This document shows positions 42,957 to 51,805 of a stretch of DNA of 64,000 nucleotides, in pieces. The position numbers and the translations under genes are program-made. The notes under the pieces were generated by a model. The model had not been told where the DNA came from, did not search any database, and saw only the letters and a list, made by a program, of their open reading frames with translations. How positions within the stretch are numbered: position 1 is the first letter of the stretch; the number at the start of each line of letters is the position of its first letter. The stretch is from CAKZQX01 sp034437035 (lineage in GTDB: Bacteria > Chloroflexota > Chloroflexia > Chloroflexales > Chloroflexaceae), in assembly GCA_034437035.1 (NCBI GenBank), contig DAOTUI010000090.1, positions 8,582 through 72,581 on the forward strand. The letters are read 5' to 3'.

Positions 42957-43949
42957 CTACACCCGGTAGCAGGCCACATGGTGCCCACTGCCCTTATCCT
43001 CCAGCGGCGGGTGATCATTATCCTCGCAGACCTTTGCCGCCAGTGGGCAGCGATCATAGAAGCGACAGCGCGGCACCGGGTCAATCGGCTTGCTGATGCC
43101 GCCCTTGATCTCGACCGGCGTGCGCGTCCAGCGCGGATCAGGCACCGGCACCGCTGAGAGCAGCGCCTTCGTGTAGGGATGCTGTGGGCGTTGCAGCACC
43201 TCTTCGGTGTCGCCCATCTCGACAATCTTGCCCAGGTACATTACCGCCAATCGGGTTGACATGTAGCGGGCGACTGCCAGATCGTGGGTAATGTAGAGGT
43301 AGGTCACGCCCAGTTGCTCGCCCAGGTTCTGCATCAGTTGCATAATGCTGGTGCGGATAGAGACATCCAGCATCGACGTCGGCTCGTCGGCGATCACAAA
43401 GGCCGGTTCGATGACCAGTGCCCGCGCAATGGCTACCCGCTGCCGCTGCCCACCGGATATTTCATGCGGAAAGCGGAACATGTAGGTCGAAGGCGGCGAC
43501 AGACCGACCAGACTGAGTAACTCGGCCACGCGTTCCTGCTGATCCAGCACATTGCCGATATTCTGCACCTGCAACGGCTCGGCGATGGTGTCAAAAATCG
43601 TGCGCCGGGGATTGAGCGACTCATACGGGTCTTGAAAGATCATCTGAACCTTGCGCCGAAACGGTTTGATGTCACGCCGCTGGAGCCGCGCCACATCGAG
43701 CGCCTGACCATCGAACTGCATAAATACATGCCCGGCGGTGATATCCAGCAGGCGCACCAGCAACTTCCCGGTGGTGGTCTTGCCCGATCCCGACTCGCCT
43801 ACCAGTCCCAGACTCTCGCCAGGGGCAATTGCGAAGTCCAGGCCATCCACCGCGTGAATAAACGAGGTGGGCGTGCGCAAAAACCCGGCATTGAGCGGGA
43901 AGAGCTTGCGCAGCCCCTCTACGCGCACCAGCGCTTCACTGCTCGTCAT
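42957..43949 (-). CDS. oppF: Oligopeptide/dipeptide ABC transporter ATP-binding protein, system 1 (OppF/DppF type)
   Basis: This 330-residue ATPase of a peptide-type importer has Walker A GESGSGKTT, Q-loop QMIFQDPYESLNPRRT, signature ISGGQRQR, Walker B VIADEP and the OppF C-terminal region with cysteines (RCRFYDRCPLAA, CYRV) that holds an Fe-S or zinc-type cluster in relatives. It overlaps oppD by 4 bp (ATGA). It is the last gene of the system 1 operon. Confidence 0.93.
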   Translation of the reverse strand: MTSSEALVRVEGLRKLFPLNAGFLRTPTSFIHAVDGLDFAIAPGESLGLVGESGSGKTTTGKLLVRLLDITAGHVFMQFDGQALDVARLQRRDIKPFRRKVQMIFQDPYESLNPRRTIFDTIAEPLQVQNIGNVLDQQERVAELLSLVGLSPPSTYMFRFPHEISGGQRQRVAIARALVIEPAFVIADEPTSMLDVSIRTSIMQLMQNLGEQLGVTYLYITHDLAVARYMSTRLAVMYLGKIVEMGDTEEVLQRPQHPYTKALLSAVPVPDPRWTRTPVEIKGGISKPIDPVPRCRFYDRCPLAAKVCEDNDHPPLEDKGSGHHVACYRV

Positions 43950-44920
43950 GCTGTCACCTCCTGCGGATGCCAGCAGGCGGCATAGTGCCCCCCACCATGA
44001 TCCTTGAATTCCGGCTCCTGCTGCCGGCAGATCTCGGTGGCAAAGGGACAGCGCGGGTGAAAGCGGCAGCCGGAGGGCGGATAGAGCAAATTCGGCGGCT
44101 CACCCGCCAGGGTCTGCAACTCCCGTTTGGGCCCGGTGACGCTGGGGAAGGCTGACATTAGCGCGACGGTGTAGGGATGTACCGGGTGATGGAAAATCTC
44201 ATCGGCGCTTGCCAGTTCGACCAGCTTGCCCGCATACATCACTCCGATGCGGTCGCTGACCTCGGCAATGACGGCGATATCATGGGAGATGTAGATCATG
44301 CTCATCCCGATCATCTCCTGCAGCGTCTTCAACTGGCGCAGCAGCGCATCCTGCACAATCACATCCAGCGCGGTGGTCGGCTCATCGGCAATAACCAGGT
44401 CCGGGTTACAGGAGAGCGCCATTGCAATAACGGCCCGCTGGCGCATGCCACCGCTGTATTCGTGCGGATACTGGTCCATCAACGTAGGATCGAGCCCCAC
44501 CATGGTGAAAAGCTCGGCCACGCGCTGCCGGGCCTGCTCGTGAGAGTAGAGCCCCAGATGCGTCTCCATGGCCTCGATAATCTGGTCGCCCACGCGATAG
44601 ACCGGGTTGAGCGAGTTCATCGCCGCCTGGAACACCATTGAGATGTTGCGCCAGCGGTAGGGTCGCATCTCCTCCTCGCTCAGGGGCACAAAGTCGGTTC
44701 CCTTGAAGCGGATCTGCCCGCCCCTGATGACGGCGTTATCGGCCAGCAGCTTGAGCAGGCTGTTTGCCACCGAGGTTTTACCACAGCCCGACTCGCCCAC
44801 CAGTCCGAGCGACTCGCCCTCGTCCAGCGTAAAGCTGACATCATCCACCGCCGAGACTACTCCCGCGCGGGTGGTATAGTGCATCGTCAGGTTTTCAACC
44901 CGCAGAATTGTTTCCGGCAT
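43946..44920 (-). CDS. oppD: Oligopeptide/dipeptide ABC transporter ATP-binding protein, system 1 (OppD/DppD type)
   Basis: From the ATG at 44920 the product has 324 residues. Motifs are Walker A GESGCGKTS, Q-loop SMVFQAAMNSLNPV (the OppD-type Q-A-A-M variant), signature YSGGMRQR, Walker B VIADEPTTALD and the cysteine-rich C-terminus (GCRFHPRCPFATEIC). It pairs with OppF and overlaps it by 4 bp. A longer frame to 44965 lacks a ribosome site. Confidence 0.93.
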   Translation of the reverse strand: MPETILRVENLTMHYTTRAGVVSAVDDVSFTLDEGESLGLVGESGCGKTSVANSLLKLLADNAVIRGGQIRFKGTDFVPLSEEEMRPYRWRNISMVFQAAMNSLNPVYRVGDQIIEAMETHLGLYSHEQARQRVAELFTMVGLDPTLMDQYPHEYSGGMRQRAVIAMALSCNPDLVIADEPTTALDVIVQDALLRQLKTLQEMIGMSMIYISHDIAVIAEVSDRIGVMYAGKLVELASADEIFHHPVHPYTVALMSAFPSVTGPKRELQTLAGEPPNLLYPPSGCRFHPRCPFATEICRQQEPEFKDHGGGHYAACWHPQEVTA

Positions 44921-44975
44921 TGATTTCTCGTTCGTAATCCGTAGTCTGTATCCCGTATTGTTCACGCCTCACGCC

Positions 44976-45980
44976 CTATCGTTTGCGCAGGCGGGGGTTG
45001 ATCACCTCGTCCAGGGCGCGACCCACCAGGTAGAATGCCGCGCAAAGCAGGGTGATCGACAGGCCGGGCGGGACAATCAGCCACCAGGTCTCGAAATTGA
45101 GTAGATATCCCGCCGACTGGGTGGTATGGATCATCAACCCCCAGGACATGCGAATATTCAGCAAACCGAAATAGGAGAGAATCGCCTCGGCAAAGATTGC
45201 ATCTGTGACGGTAAACATCATGTAGAGAAAAGTCAACGGCAGCAGGTTGGGGATAATATGCCGCAGAATGATATGCCAGTGGCTGCCCCCGGCGACCCGC
45301 GCCGCCTCGACATACGTCCGTACCTTGATCGTCAACGCCTGCGACTTGATAATCACCGTCGTTGCACCAAAGCCGGAGAGAATACCAATCACCAGCGCCA
45401 GCAGCGGCAGATCGAGCGTAAACAGCCCGCCCAGCACAATCAGCAGCACAATCGCGGGCAGCGTAATCACCAGATCGGCCAGGCGCATAAAAAAGGTATC
45501 GATCCAGCCGCCGAAGTAGGCCGCCAGCGCGCCGATTGATGTGCCGATTGTGACAGTAATCAGCGCTGCCACCATCCCCAGGATAAACTCCGACGCGGTG
45601 CTAAACATCAACTGGCTTAATACATCGCGCCCCAGCGGATCGGTGCCGAGCCAGTGCCGTGCCGAGGGCGACGACGGGTGCGGCGCGGCCAGCGGGTCAA
45701 ACCCGATGACCGGATCATAGATCAGCGGATCCCAGACGGTTCCTATCAGCAGCGGATGCGCAAGCGCCAGTCCCGCATAGAAGAGGATAATCGCCAGGCC
45801 GATCAAGCCGATCTTATTCTCGGTAAACAGCTTCCAGTTATTCCAGAGTGTACCCGCCAGTAGTCGCAGGCGTACGCGCCACAGCGGTTGTGCGCGCAGA
45901 CGTTCACGCTCCTGCGGGTCAAGCGCGGTACCGGCAGGCTGCGCGGTGGCAAACGGGTTACGGCGTTCTTCAGTTGCCAC
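44976..45980 (-). CDS. oppC: Oligopeptide/dipeptide ABC transporter permease, system 1 (OppC/DppC type)
   Basis: This 334-residue inner-membrane permease has an N-terminal OppC_N region followed by a BPD_transp_1 domain. HWLGTDPLGRDVLSQL is the typical OppC segment before helix 2, and EAARVAGGSHWHIILRHIIPNLLP is the EAA loop that contacts the ATPases. The start is GTG at 45980 with GGAGGAG upstream. It lies 10 bp after oppB. Confidence 0.94.
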   Translation of the reverse strand: MATEERRNPFATAQPAGTALDPQERERLRAQPLWRVRLRLLAGTLWNNWKLFTENKIGLIGLAIILFYAGLALAHPLLIGTVWDPLIYDPVIGFDPLAAPHPSSPSARHWLGTDPLGRDVLSQLMFSTASEFILGMVAALITVTIGTSIGALAAYFGGWIDTFFMRLADLVITLPAIVLLIVLGGLFTLDLPLLALVIGILSGFGATTVIIKSQALTIKVRTYVEAARVAGGSHWHIILRHIIPNLLPLTFLYMMFTVTDAIFAEAILSYFGLLNIRMSWGLMIHTTQSAGYLLNFETWWLIVPPGLSITLLCAAFYLVGRALDEVINPRLRKR

Positions 45981-45989
45981 AAACTCCTC

Positions 45990-47141
45990 CTAACCGTAGC
46001 GGATACGTGGATCCAGAAAAGCATAGAGAATATCGACCACCAGGTGCGCCAGTAGCGCAAAGATTGCAGTAAATATCAGCGCTCCCATCATCATCGGGAT
46101 ATCCTGCACCACTGCCGAGGTGAGCAGCACTTCGCCCATCCCCGGCCAGGAGAACACACCCTCGGTGATGACGCCACCGCTCAGGGCGAAGGCCAGACTA
46201 AAGACCAGCGAGGTGACAACGGGCAGCATGGCGTTGCGCGCGGCATGTTTGTCACGGATAACTTTTTCGGGCAGTCCTTTGGCGCGTGCCGTGGTGATAT
46301 AGTCTTCGCGCAGCGTCTCCAGCATGCTGTTGCGGGTCAGCAGCATGGTGCCGGCAAACGAGATCAGCGTGAGCGTCAGTACCGGCAGCATCAAGTGATG
46401 CAGAATGTTCAGGGCATACGGTCCCAGCCCCGATGCCCCCCAGATCCCTACCACAACGGCCAGACCCAGCCCCATTCCGCCCCAGTGTGCCACCCGCCGC
46501 CGGCGCGTGTCGATCCGGCGGGTCAGGATGAACCAGGTTAGCAGCACAATCGAAACGACCAGTGCGGTTAGCAGCATCCGGTTGAAGACCACATTTGCCT
46601 CAACCGGAGCGCGTCGCCAGAGCGTTGGCGTAATAAATTTGCCGATGGGGAACCAGTCCAGGGTGAAGGCAAACAGCCAGATCATCAACAGGCCAAACCA
46701 GGGCGTAAAGACCGTGTAGAGCGTCACGCCGCCGATGGTTGTGACATATTCGAGCACCCGTCCACGTCGCCACGCCAGGAGCTTACCGACGAAAAATCCC
46801 ACATAAAATGAGACAACGGTCGATGAGATAAACAGCATCAGCGTGCGCGGGGCGCGTTCGAGGATGACATCAACCACCGGGCGGGGATAGTACTGAAAGG
46901 AAACCCCCAGATCTCCGCGCAGGAAGGAGCCGATGTAGCGAAAGAAGCGCTCATGCGGCGGGCGGTCCAGGCCGAGGCTGGCCGCGATCGCCTCGCGCTG
47001 CGCCGGCGTCAGCTTGGGATCTTGCAGAAAAAGCTGGCTAAAATCACCCGGCATGGCCTCCAGCAGCATGTAGGAGAGCGCCAGGAAGAGAAAGAATGTC
47101 AGGATGATCTGCAACAGGCGTTGCGCAATGTAGCGTACCAA
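45990..47141 (-). CDS. oppB: Oligopeptide/dipeptide ABC transporter permease, system 1 (OppB/DppB type), with insert
   Basis: The 383-residue permease starts MVRYIAQRLLQIILTF. It has LGLDRPPHERFFRYIGSFLRGDLG, typical of OppB, and an EAA loop (DYITTARAKGLPEKVIRDKH). Usual length is about 305-340 residues. The extra part lies between helices 3 and 4 and appears to contain two added hydrophobic segments (about residues 190-245: LLTALVVSIVLLTWFIL and GMGLGLAVVVGIWG). Confidence 0.92.
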   Translation of the reverse strand: MVRYIAQRLLQIILTFFLFLALSYMLLEAMPGDFSQLFLQDPKLTPAQREAIAASLGLDRPPHERFFRYIGSFLRGDLGVSFQYYPRPVVDVILERAPRTLMLFISSTVVSFYVGFFVGKLLAWRRGRVLEYVTTIGGVTLYTVFTPWFGLLMIWLFAFTLDWFPIGKFITPTLWRRAPVEANVVFNRMLLTALVVSIVLLTWFILTRRIDTRRRRVAHWGGMGLGLAVVVGIWGASGLGPYALNILHHLMLPVLTLTLISFAGTMLLTRNSMLETLREDYITTARAKGLPEKVIRDKHAARNAMLPVVTSLVFSLAFALSGGVITEGVFSWPGMGEVLLTSAVVQDIPMMMGALIFTAIFALLAHLVVDILYAFLDPRIRYG

Positions 47142-47201
47142 GCGCGGACCTCCGTTTAGGTAAGGTTATAGGGGACAGGACACCGGGTACAGGGTACAGA
47201 G

Positions 47202-47236
47202 TTTGTTCTTTGTTCTTTGTTCTTTGTTCTTTACTC
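47202..47236. repeat. Tandem heptamer repeats between oppA and oppB (system 1)
   Basis: TTTGTTC is repeated four times exactly, followed by one variant TTTACTC. The block lies in the 157-bp gap between the oppA stop and the oppB start, next to a hairpin, so it would be transcribed as GAACAAA repeats in the operon mRNA. Slippage here could change spacing without affecting coding. Confidence 0.9.
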
Positions 47237-47249
47237 TTTATTGTAAACA

Positions 47250-47285
47250 GGAGCGCAGCCGAGCTATTCACACCGGCTGCGCTCC
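47250..47285 (-). terminator. Hairpin after oppA (system 1)
   Basis: GGAGCGCAGCCG, a 12-nt loop and CGGCTGCGCTCC form a perfect 12-bp stem 14 bp after the oppA stop codon. In binding-protein-first operons such a hairpin usually gives a stable oppA mRNA and reduced readthrough into the permease genes. Confidence 0.7.
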
Positions 47286-47298
47286 AGGTTCGCTCGGT

Positions 47299-49374
47299 CT
47301 ACTCCATCGTCACCGCTGAGGGGAAGCCATACAGGTTCTGCAACCCGTCCAGGGTTTCAGTGTATGGAAAGTCAAGCTGATCGGAATAGACCTCGGTGAT
47401 ACTGGTGGCAAAGAGCACCACATAGGGCAACTCCTCGGCCAGGGTCTGCTGGATCTCGTCAGCAATCTCCTTACACTCATCGAAGGTGGTGCAGGACTTG
47501 ATGCCGTTCGCCAGTTCGTCAAATTCGGGGTTGGTGTAGCCCCCCGCGTTGAAGTCACCCGGAGCCGCGCGGTCACTATGGAAGAAGTCGCGCACATAGT
47601 CGGGAAAGATAGTCAGACCCCAACCCAGGATGAACATATCGAAATCTAACTGATCGGTGCGGTCCAGAATGACGTTAAAGCCGGTCAGATTGGCTTGCAC
47701 GGGGATACCAAACTCGTTCAACCACTGCTCCACCCAGATCGCATAGGTTGAGCGCAGCGGATCATAGCCGGGACCGGGCGAGAGCAGTTCCAGTTCGGTC
47801 ATTGTCTCGCCCCCCGGCAAGACCAGGGTGCCGCCACGGACAACCTGCTGGTTGTCGGCATCCCAGGTGGGCTTCTCGTCACCTTCCCAGGAGTAGCCCG
47901 CCTCCTCCAACAGTTGGATCGCCTCGTTCAGGCGCTCCTCGCGGGTCATGGAGGTGCCGTCCTCATTCAGGCCATACTTAGGCACATCGTCGGTATACCA
48001 GAACTCGTTGCCCTCCGGCACAAAGCTGTAGATCGGGTAGGCCACACCCTGCAAGATCTGCTGGGTGACAAACTCCTTATCAATCAGCACGGCGACCGCC
48101 TGCCGGAAGGCTTTGTCGTCCATCGGCGCGCGGCGCATGTTGAAGGAGAGGTAGCGGAAGCCGTTGGTGGGATTGTCGATGACCTGCAGATCCTCCTGTG
48201 CTTCGACCTGGGCACGCAACCCCTTCTGCAGGCCGTTAGGACTGAGCATAAAGTCAATCTCACCCTGCTGCAGCGCCAGCAGCGAGGTATTCTGATCGCT
48301 GTAGATCGAGTGAATGGTCGCCGGGACAAAGGGCCCCACGGTGTAGTTTACAATCTCCTCGCTCACCGGCTCGCCGACCACATCCTCGTACATGCCCTCT
48401 TTGACTTCCTCGTAGGCACCATTGGCATAGACACTAACCTCGGCCCCGGAGCGGAAGTATTCCGGATTGGCGGTGCTCTCGGCAAACGCACCTGCTTCCC
48501 GGTTGCTCAGCACAAACGATCCGGCCTTGGGTTCGCCCTCCGGATCATGGCTGTAGAGGACATTTAGTGCCTCGTTGAGCGCCTCCTGGTATGCCAGCAC
48601 CTCTTCTTCAGCGGCATCCTCGGCGGGGGGCTCCAGCGCGCCGACCGACTCGCGCGCCTGCTCAACAATCGGCCCCCAGTAGGCCTCCGACATAATCGGA
48701 GTCGTGAGCGTGCCATACTCATGCACTGCCAGGCCGGGGTTCTCATTGTAGTAGTATTTGACGGTGTAGTCGTCCGCCGCTTCAGCGCGATCTACAAATT
48801 CGGAATCGATAAAGGAAGCCCAGTTGCCGGTCAGTTGCAGTTCCAGCGAAGTATTAATGGTAAAAGCGACATCGCTTGCTGTTACCGCCGTACCGTCACT
48901 CCAGGTAATCCCCTCCTTCAGCGGCACTTCGCTCACATAAAACTCGCCTTCCTGCTCCAGCGGGCGCTCCGGCAATTCGGCGGCAGCCAGCGGCACCAGG
49001 GCAAAGGTCTTATCCGCCAGCCCCACCATGCTTATCGCCTGTGGACCAAGCACATATCCATCCCAGGTTGAGGTGCTGGGGCCCAGGTAATCCCAGTAGT
49101 TAATGGCCGACAGATCTTCAAAAATGCCCAGTTGATAGGGGATATCTGTGGTGGTTGGGGCCGCATCCGGCTCTGCGGCGGCCTCCGCGCTGGTCGGTTC
49201 TTCTGCCACTGCTTCACTGGTTGGCTCTGCGGCCTCTTCACCATCGGTTTCTGTAGCTGCGGCCTCCGGTTCTGTCGGCTCCTCAACTTCGGGCGCAGCC
49301 GGGCTGCAAGCTGCCAGGATCAAGGTCAGGATTGTGATCAGGCCAACAAGTAGCGATAGTCGGTTTCGCAGCAT
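47299..49374 (-). CDS. oppA: Peptide-type solute-binding lipoprotein (family 5), system 1
   Basis: This 691-residue lipoprotein has the signal LLVGLITILTLILAAC and then a Glu/Ala/Thr-rich linker (about 25-80). The binding domain has the normal family-5 order: an N-terminal lobe part (PYQLGIFEDLSAINYWDYL, EGITWSDGTAVTASDVAFTI), the cap region, the hinge-near YLSFNMRRAPMDDKAFRQAV around residue 395-415, and a C-terminal part with EAIQLLEEAGYSW. It delivers oligopeptides or related solutes to the OppBCDF genes that follow. It is a useful reference for the permuted paralogue at 54083-56107. Confidence 0.93.
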   Translation of the reverse strand: MLRNRLSLLVGLITILTLILAACSPAAPEVEEPTEPEAAATETDGEEAAEPTSEAVAEEPTSAEAAAEPDAAPTTTDIPYQLGIFEDLSAINYWDYLGPSTSTWDGYVLGPQAISMVGLADKTFALVPLAAAELPERPLEQEGEFYVSEVPLKEGITWSDGTAVTASDVAFTINTSLELQLTGNWASFIDSEFVDRAEAADDYTVKYYYNENPGLAVHEYGTLTTPIMSEAYWGPIVEQARESVGALEPPAEDAAEEEVLAYQEALNEALNVLYSHDPEGEPKAGSFVLSNREAGAFAESTANPEYFRSGAEVSVYANGAYEEVKEGMYEDVVGEPVSEEIVNYTVGPFVPATIHSIYSDQNTSLLALQQGEIDFMLSPNGLQKGLRAQVEAQEDLQVIDNPTNGFRYLSFNMRRAPMDDKAFRQAVAVLIDKEFVTQQILQGVAYPIYSFVPEGNEFWYTDDVPKYGLNEDGTSMTREERLNEAIQLLEEAGYSWEGDEKPTWDADNQQVVRGGTLVLPGGETMTELELLSPGPGYDPLRSTYAIWVEQWLNEFGIPVQANLTGFNVILDRTDQLDFDMFILGWGLTIFPDYVRDFFHSDRAAPGDFNAGGYTNPEFDELANGIKSCTTFDECKEIADEIQQTLAEELPYVVLFATSITEVYSDQLDFPYTETLDGLQNLYGFPSAVTME

Positions 49375-49438
49375 CTTCCCGTCCTCCTTGTGTGACTACC
49401 ATACAAGATTGTTGATATCTTACGTGTGTTTCATTTAT

Positions 49439-49468
49439 ATCATACTTTGCAGGAGTCAGCGAGGGCAA
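49439..49468 (-). promoter_or_regulatory. Candidate promoter of opp system 1
   Basis: On the minus strand TTGCCC, an 18-bp spacer and TATGAT end about 65 bp before the oppA start. It lies in the 103-bp gap between the two opp systems, so system 1 may be read both from here and from the upstream operon. Confidence 0.45.
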
Positions 49469-49477
49469 ATGGTAAAC

Positions 49478-50458
49478 TTACCCCGATACTTCGTCCGCAA
49501 AGTGACAGGCCGACCAGTGACCGGAGGCTTTTTTCTCGAAGGCCGGTTCAACCTCCCGGCAGATCTCGCGCGCCATCCAGCAGCGCGGGTGAAAGCGGCA
49601 ACCGGCGGGCGGATTAATTGGGCTGGGCACATCGCCCTTGAGAATGATCCGTTCGCGCCGCACTGTCGGGTCGGGGATGGGAATGGCCGAGATCAGCGCC
49701 TTGGTGTAGGGATGCATCGGGCGGCGGAAGAGTTCGGCGCGCTCCGTCAGTTCGACAATCTTGCCCAGGTACATCACTCCGACGCGCCGGCTGATATGCT
49801 CAACCACGCTCAGGTCATGGGCAATGAAGAGGAAGGTCAGGCCAAACTCCTGCTGGAGGTTGCGCAACAGATTCAGCACCTGCGACTGCACACTCACATC
49901 CAGCGCCGATACCGGCTCGTCACAAATGATCAGTTTGGGCTCCATCACCAGGGCGCGGGCAATTCCGATGCGCTGCCGCTGCCCGCCGGAGAACTCATGC
50001 GGAAAGCGCTGCACATGCGTCGGGTGTAGCCCGACGCGCCCCAGCACTTCGCGGACGCGATCACGCCGCTCCTGCGCTGTTCCGATGCCATGGATCACCA
50101 GCCCCTCGGCGATGCTCTCACCCACGGTAATCCGCGGATCGAGGGAGGCATAGGGATCTTGAAAGATAATCTGCATATCCCGGCGCAGCCTCTTCAAGCG
50201 CTGCCGCGAGACATTCAGCACATCGCTGCCCTCGAACAGCACTTCCCCGCCGGTCGCCTCCTCCAGCCGCAGAATCACCCGCCCGGTGGTGGTTTTGCCG
50301 CAGCCGCTCTCCCCAACCAGGCCCAGCGTCTCGCCCTTTTGCAGGGCAAAACTCACCCCATCAACGGCGCGAACATTGGCAACCGTCCGGCGCATCATAC
50401 CACCCTTGATCGGGAAGTGCTTGACCAGGTTATTAACTTCAAGTAGTGCGTCACTCAT
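49478..50458 (-). CDS. oppF: Oligopeptide/dipeptide ABC transporter ATP-binding protein, system 2 (OppF/DppF type)
   Basis: This 326-residue ATPase has Walker A GESGCGKTT, Q-loop QIIFQDPYASLDPRIT, signature FSGGQRQR, Walker B ICDEPVSALD and a C-terminal cysteine region (GCRFHPRCWMAREIC). It is the last gene of system 2. Unusually, 300 bp separate it from oppD, and that gap contains repeat element H. The start MSDALLEVNN is the only good one. Confidence 0.93.
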   Translation of the reverse strand: MSDALLEVNNLVKHFPIKGGMMRRTVANVRAVDGVSFALQKGETLGLVGESGCGKTTTGRVILRLEEATGGEVLFEGSDVLNVSRQRLKRLRRDMQIIFQDPYASLDPRITVGESIAEGLVIHGIGTAQERRDRVREVLGRVGLHPTHVQRFPHEFSGGQRQRIGIARALVMEPKLIICDEPVSALDVSVQSQVLNLLRNLQQEFGLTFLFIAHDLSVVEHISRRVGVMYLGKIVELTERAELFRRPMHPYTKALISAIPIPDPTVRRERIILKGDVPSPINPPAGCRFHPRCWMAREICREVEPAFEKKASGHWSACHFADEVSG

Positions 50459-50493
50459 ATATGTTCATTTCTATGTTATGCATTGTTCATTTA

Positions 50494-50710
50494 CACGACT
50501 TACGCGGTGGGCGATCAAACTGGGTGTTTGTGCCCGATAAAGGCCGGCTTCGCCTCCGGCAGGGCGGAAGATTCCTTTCTTTTTCACAAAACATTTGCAC
50601 AGAGTGCAAATGTTTTGTGAAAAAGAAAAAAGAGTACCATGCTGCCGCAGGCGAGTCGGGCCGTTCATCCAGGCACATGCCTGATTTGAATGCCCACCGC
50701 GTAAGTCGTG
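50494..50710 (+). repeat. Nested-palindrome element, copy H
   Basis: This 217-bp copy has the best ends of the family: CACGACTTACGCGGTGGGC and its exact 19-bp complement. Inner arms are CGCCTCCGGCAGGGCGGAAG and ATGCTGCCGCAGGCG. The central hairpin at 50579-50625 is a perfect 22-bp stem with loop AGA. CATTTA flanks both sides. The copy lies within the opp system 2 operon, between oppD and oppF. Confidence 0.92.
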
Positions 50711-50758
50711 GCATTTACAGTCTTTATCACGTAAAACTCACAACTCACAACTCAAAAC

Positions 50759-51787
50759 TTACTTGTACAGCCAGCAGCGCACCTGACGCTTATCTTCCTT
50801 TTCCAGCAACTCGATCGGCTCGTCGCAGCGCTCAAAGCGGTGCGCGCAGCGATTGGCAAAGCGGCAGCCCTGCGGCGGGTTGATCAGGCCGGGCACGGTG
50901 CCGGGGATGACGGCCAGTTCTTCGCGGGTCTGCCCCAGCACCGGCACCGAGGCCAGCAAGCCCTGGGTGTAGGGATGTTTGGGATCGGTGAAGAGACTGC
51001 GCACATCGGCATACTCGACAATCTGCCCGGCATACATTACCGCAACCGTGTCCGCCATTTCCGCCACCACGCCCATATCGTGCGTAATCAGGATGATCGC
51101 AGTGTCGATCTTCTCGCGCAGATCTTTCATCAGATCGAGGATCTGCGCCTGGATCGTCACATCCAGCGCGGTGGTCGGCTCGTCGGCGATCAGCAGTTCG
51201 GGGTTGCAGGCCAGGGCCATAGCAATCATCACGCGCTGGCACTGCCCGCCGGATAACTCGTGGGGATACTGGCGCAGCCGCCGCGCCGGATCAGGCAATC
51301 CGACCATGCCCAGCAGTTCGATGCAGCGCTGCCGGGCCTCCTCAACCGTCAACCCCTGGTGGATCTGCAGCGCCTCGATAATCTGGTCGCCGACGCGAAA
51401 CACCGGGTTGAGGCTGGTCGTCGGCTGCTGGAAGATCATCGAGATCCGATTGCCCCGGATTTTGCGCATCTGATCTTCGTTTGCCTGGAGTAGATTGTTA
51501 CCGTCAAAGAGGATCTCACCCGCGACGATTTTGCCGGGTGACTGGATCAACCGCATAATCGAAAGGGAGGTGACACTCTTCCCGCTGCCGCTCTCGCCCA
51601 CAATTCCTAACGTCTCGCCCCGCCGCACAGTCAAATCAACGCCATCAACCGCCTGGACCGCGCCTTCCTCCGTCTCGAAATAGGTCTTGAGCCCACGCAC
51701 CCGCAGCAGTATCCGCGCATCATTCTGACTGGGCAGCGACGAGCGGACGGCTCTCTCGGTCATTGCTGGTTGCTCCATAGACATCAT
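50759..51787 (-). CDS. oppD: Oligopeptide/dipeptide ABC transporter ATP-binding protein, system 2 (OppD/DppD type)
   Basis: This 342-residue ATPase has Walker A GESGSGKSVTS, Q-loop SMIFQQPTTSLNPV, signature LSGGQCQR (a cysteine replaces the usual R/M), Walker B LIADEPTTALD and the OppD C-terminal cysteine region (GCRFANRCAHRFERC). Several ATGs crowd the N-terminus (51787, 51784, 51778); AAGGAC lies just upstream of the first. It follows oppC by 18 bp. Confidence 0.92.
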   Translation of the reverse strand: MMSMEQPAMTERAVRSSLPSQNDARILLRVRGLKTYFETEEGAVQAVDGVDLTVRRGETLGIVGESGSGKSVTSLSIMRLIQSPGKIVAGEILFDGNNLLQANEDQMRKIRGNRISMIFQQPTTSLNPVFRVGDQIIEALQIHQGLTVEEARQRCIELLGMVGLPDPARRLRQYPHELSGGQCQRVMIAMALACNPELLIADEPTTALDVTIQAQILDLMKDLREKIDTAIILITHDMGVVAEMADTVAVMYAGQIVEYADVRSLFTDPKHPYTQGLLASVPVLGQTREELAVIPGTVPGLINPPQGCRFANRCAHRFERCDEPIELLEKEDKRQVRCWLYK

Positions 51788-51805
51788 TTGTCCTTCTACG
51801 ACTTC

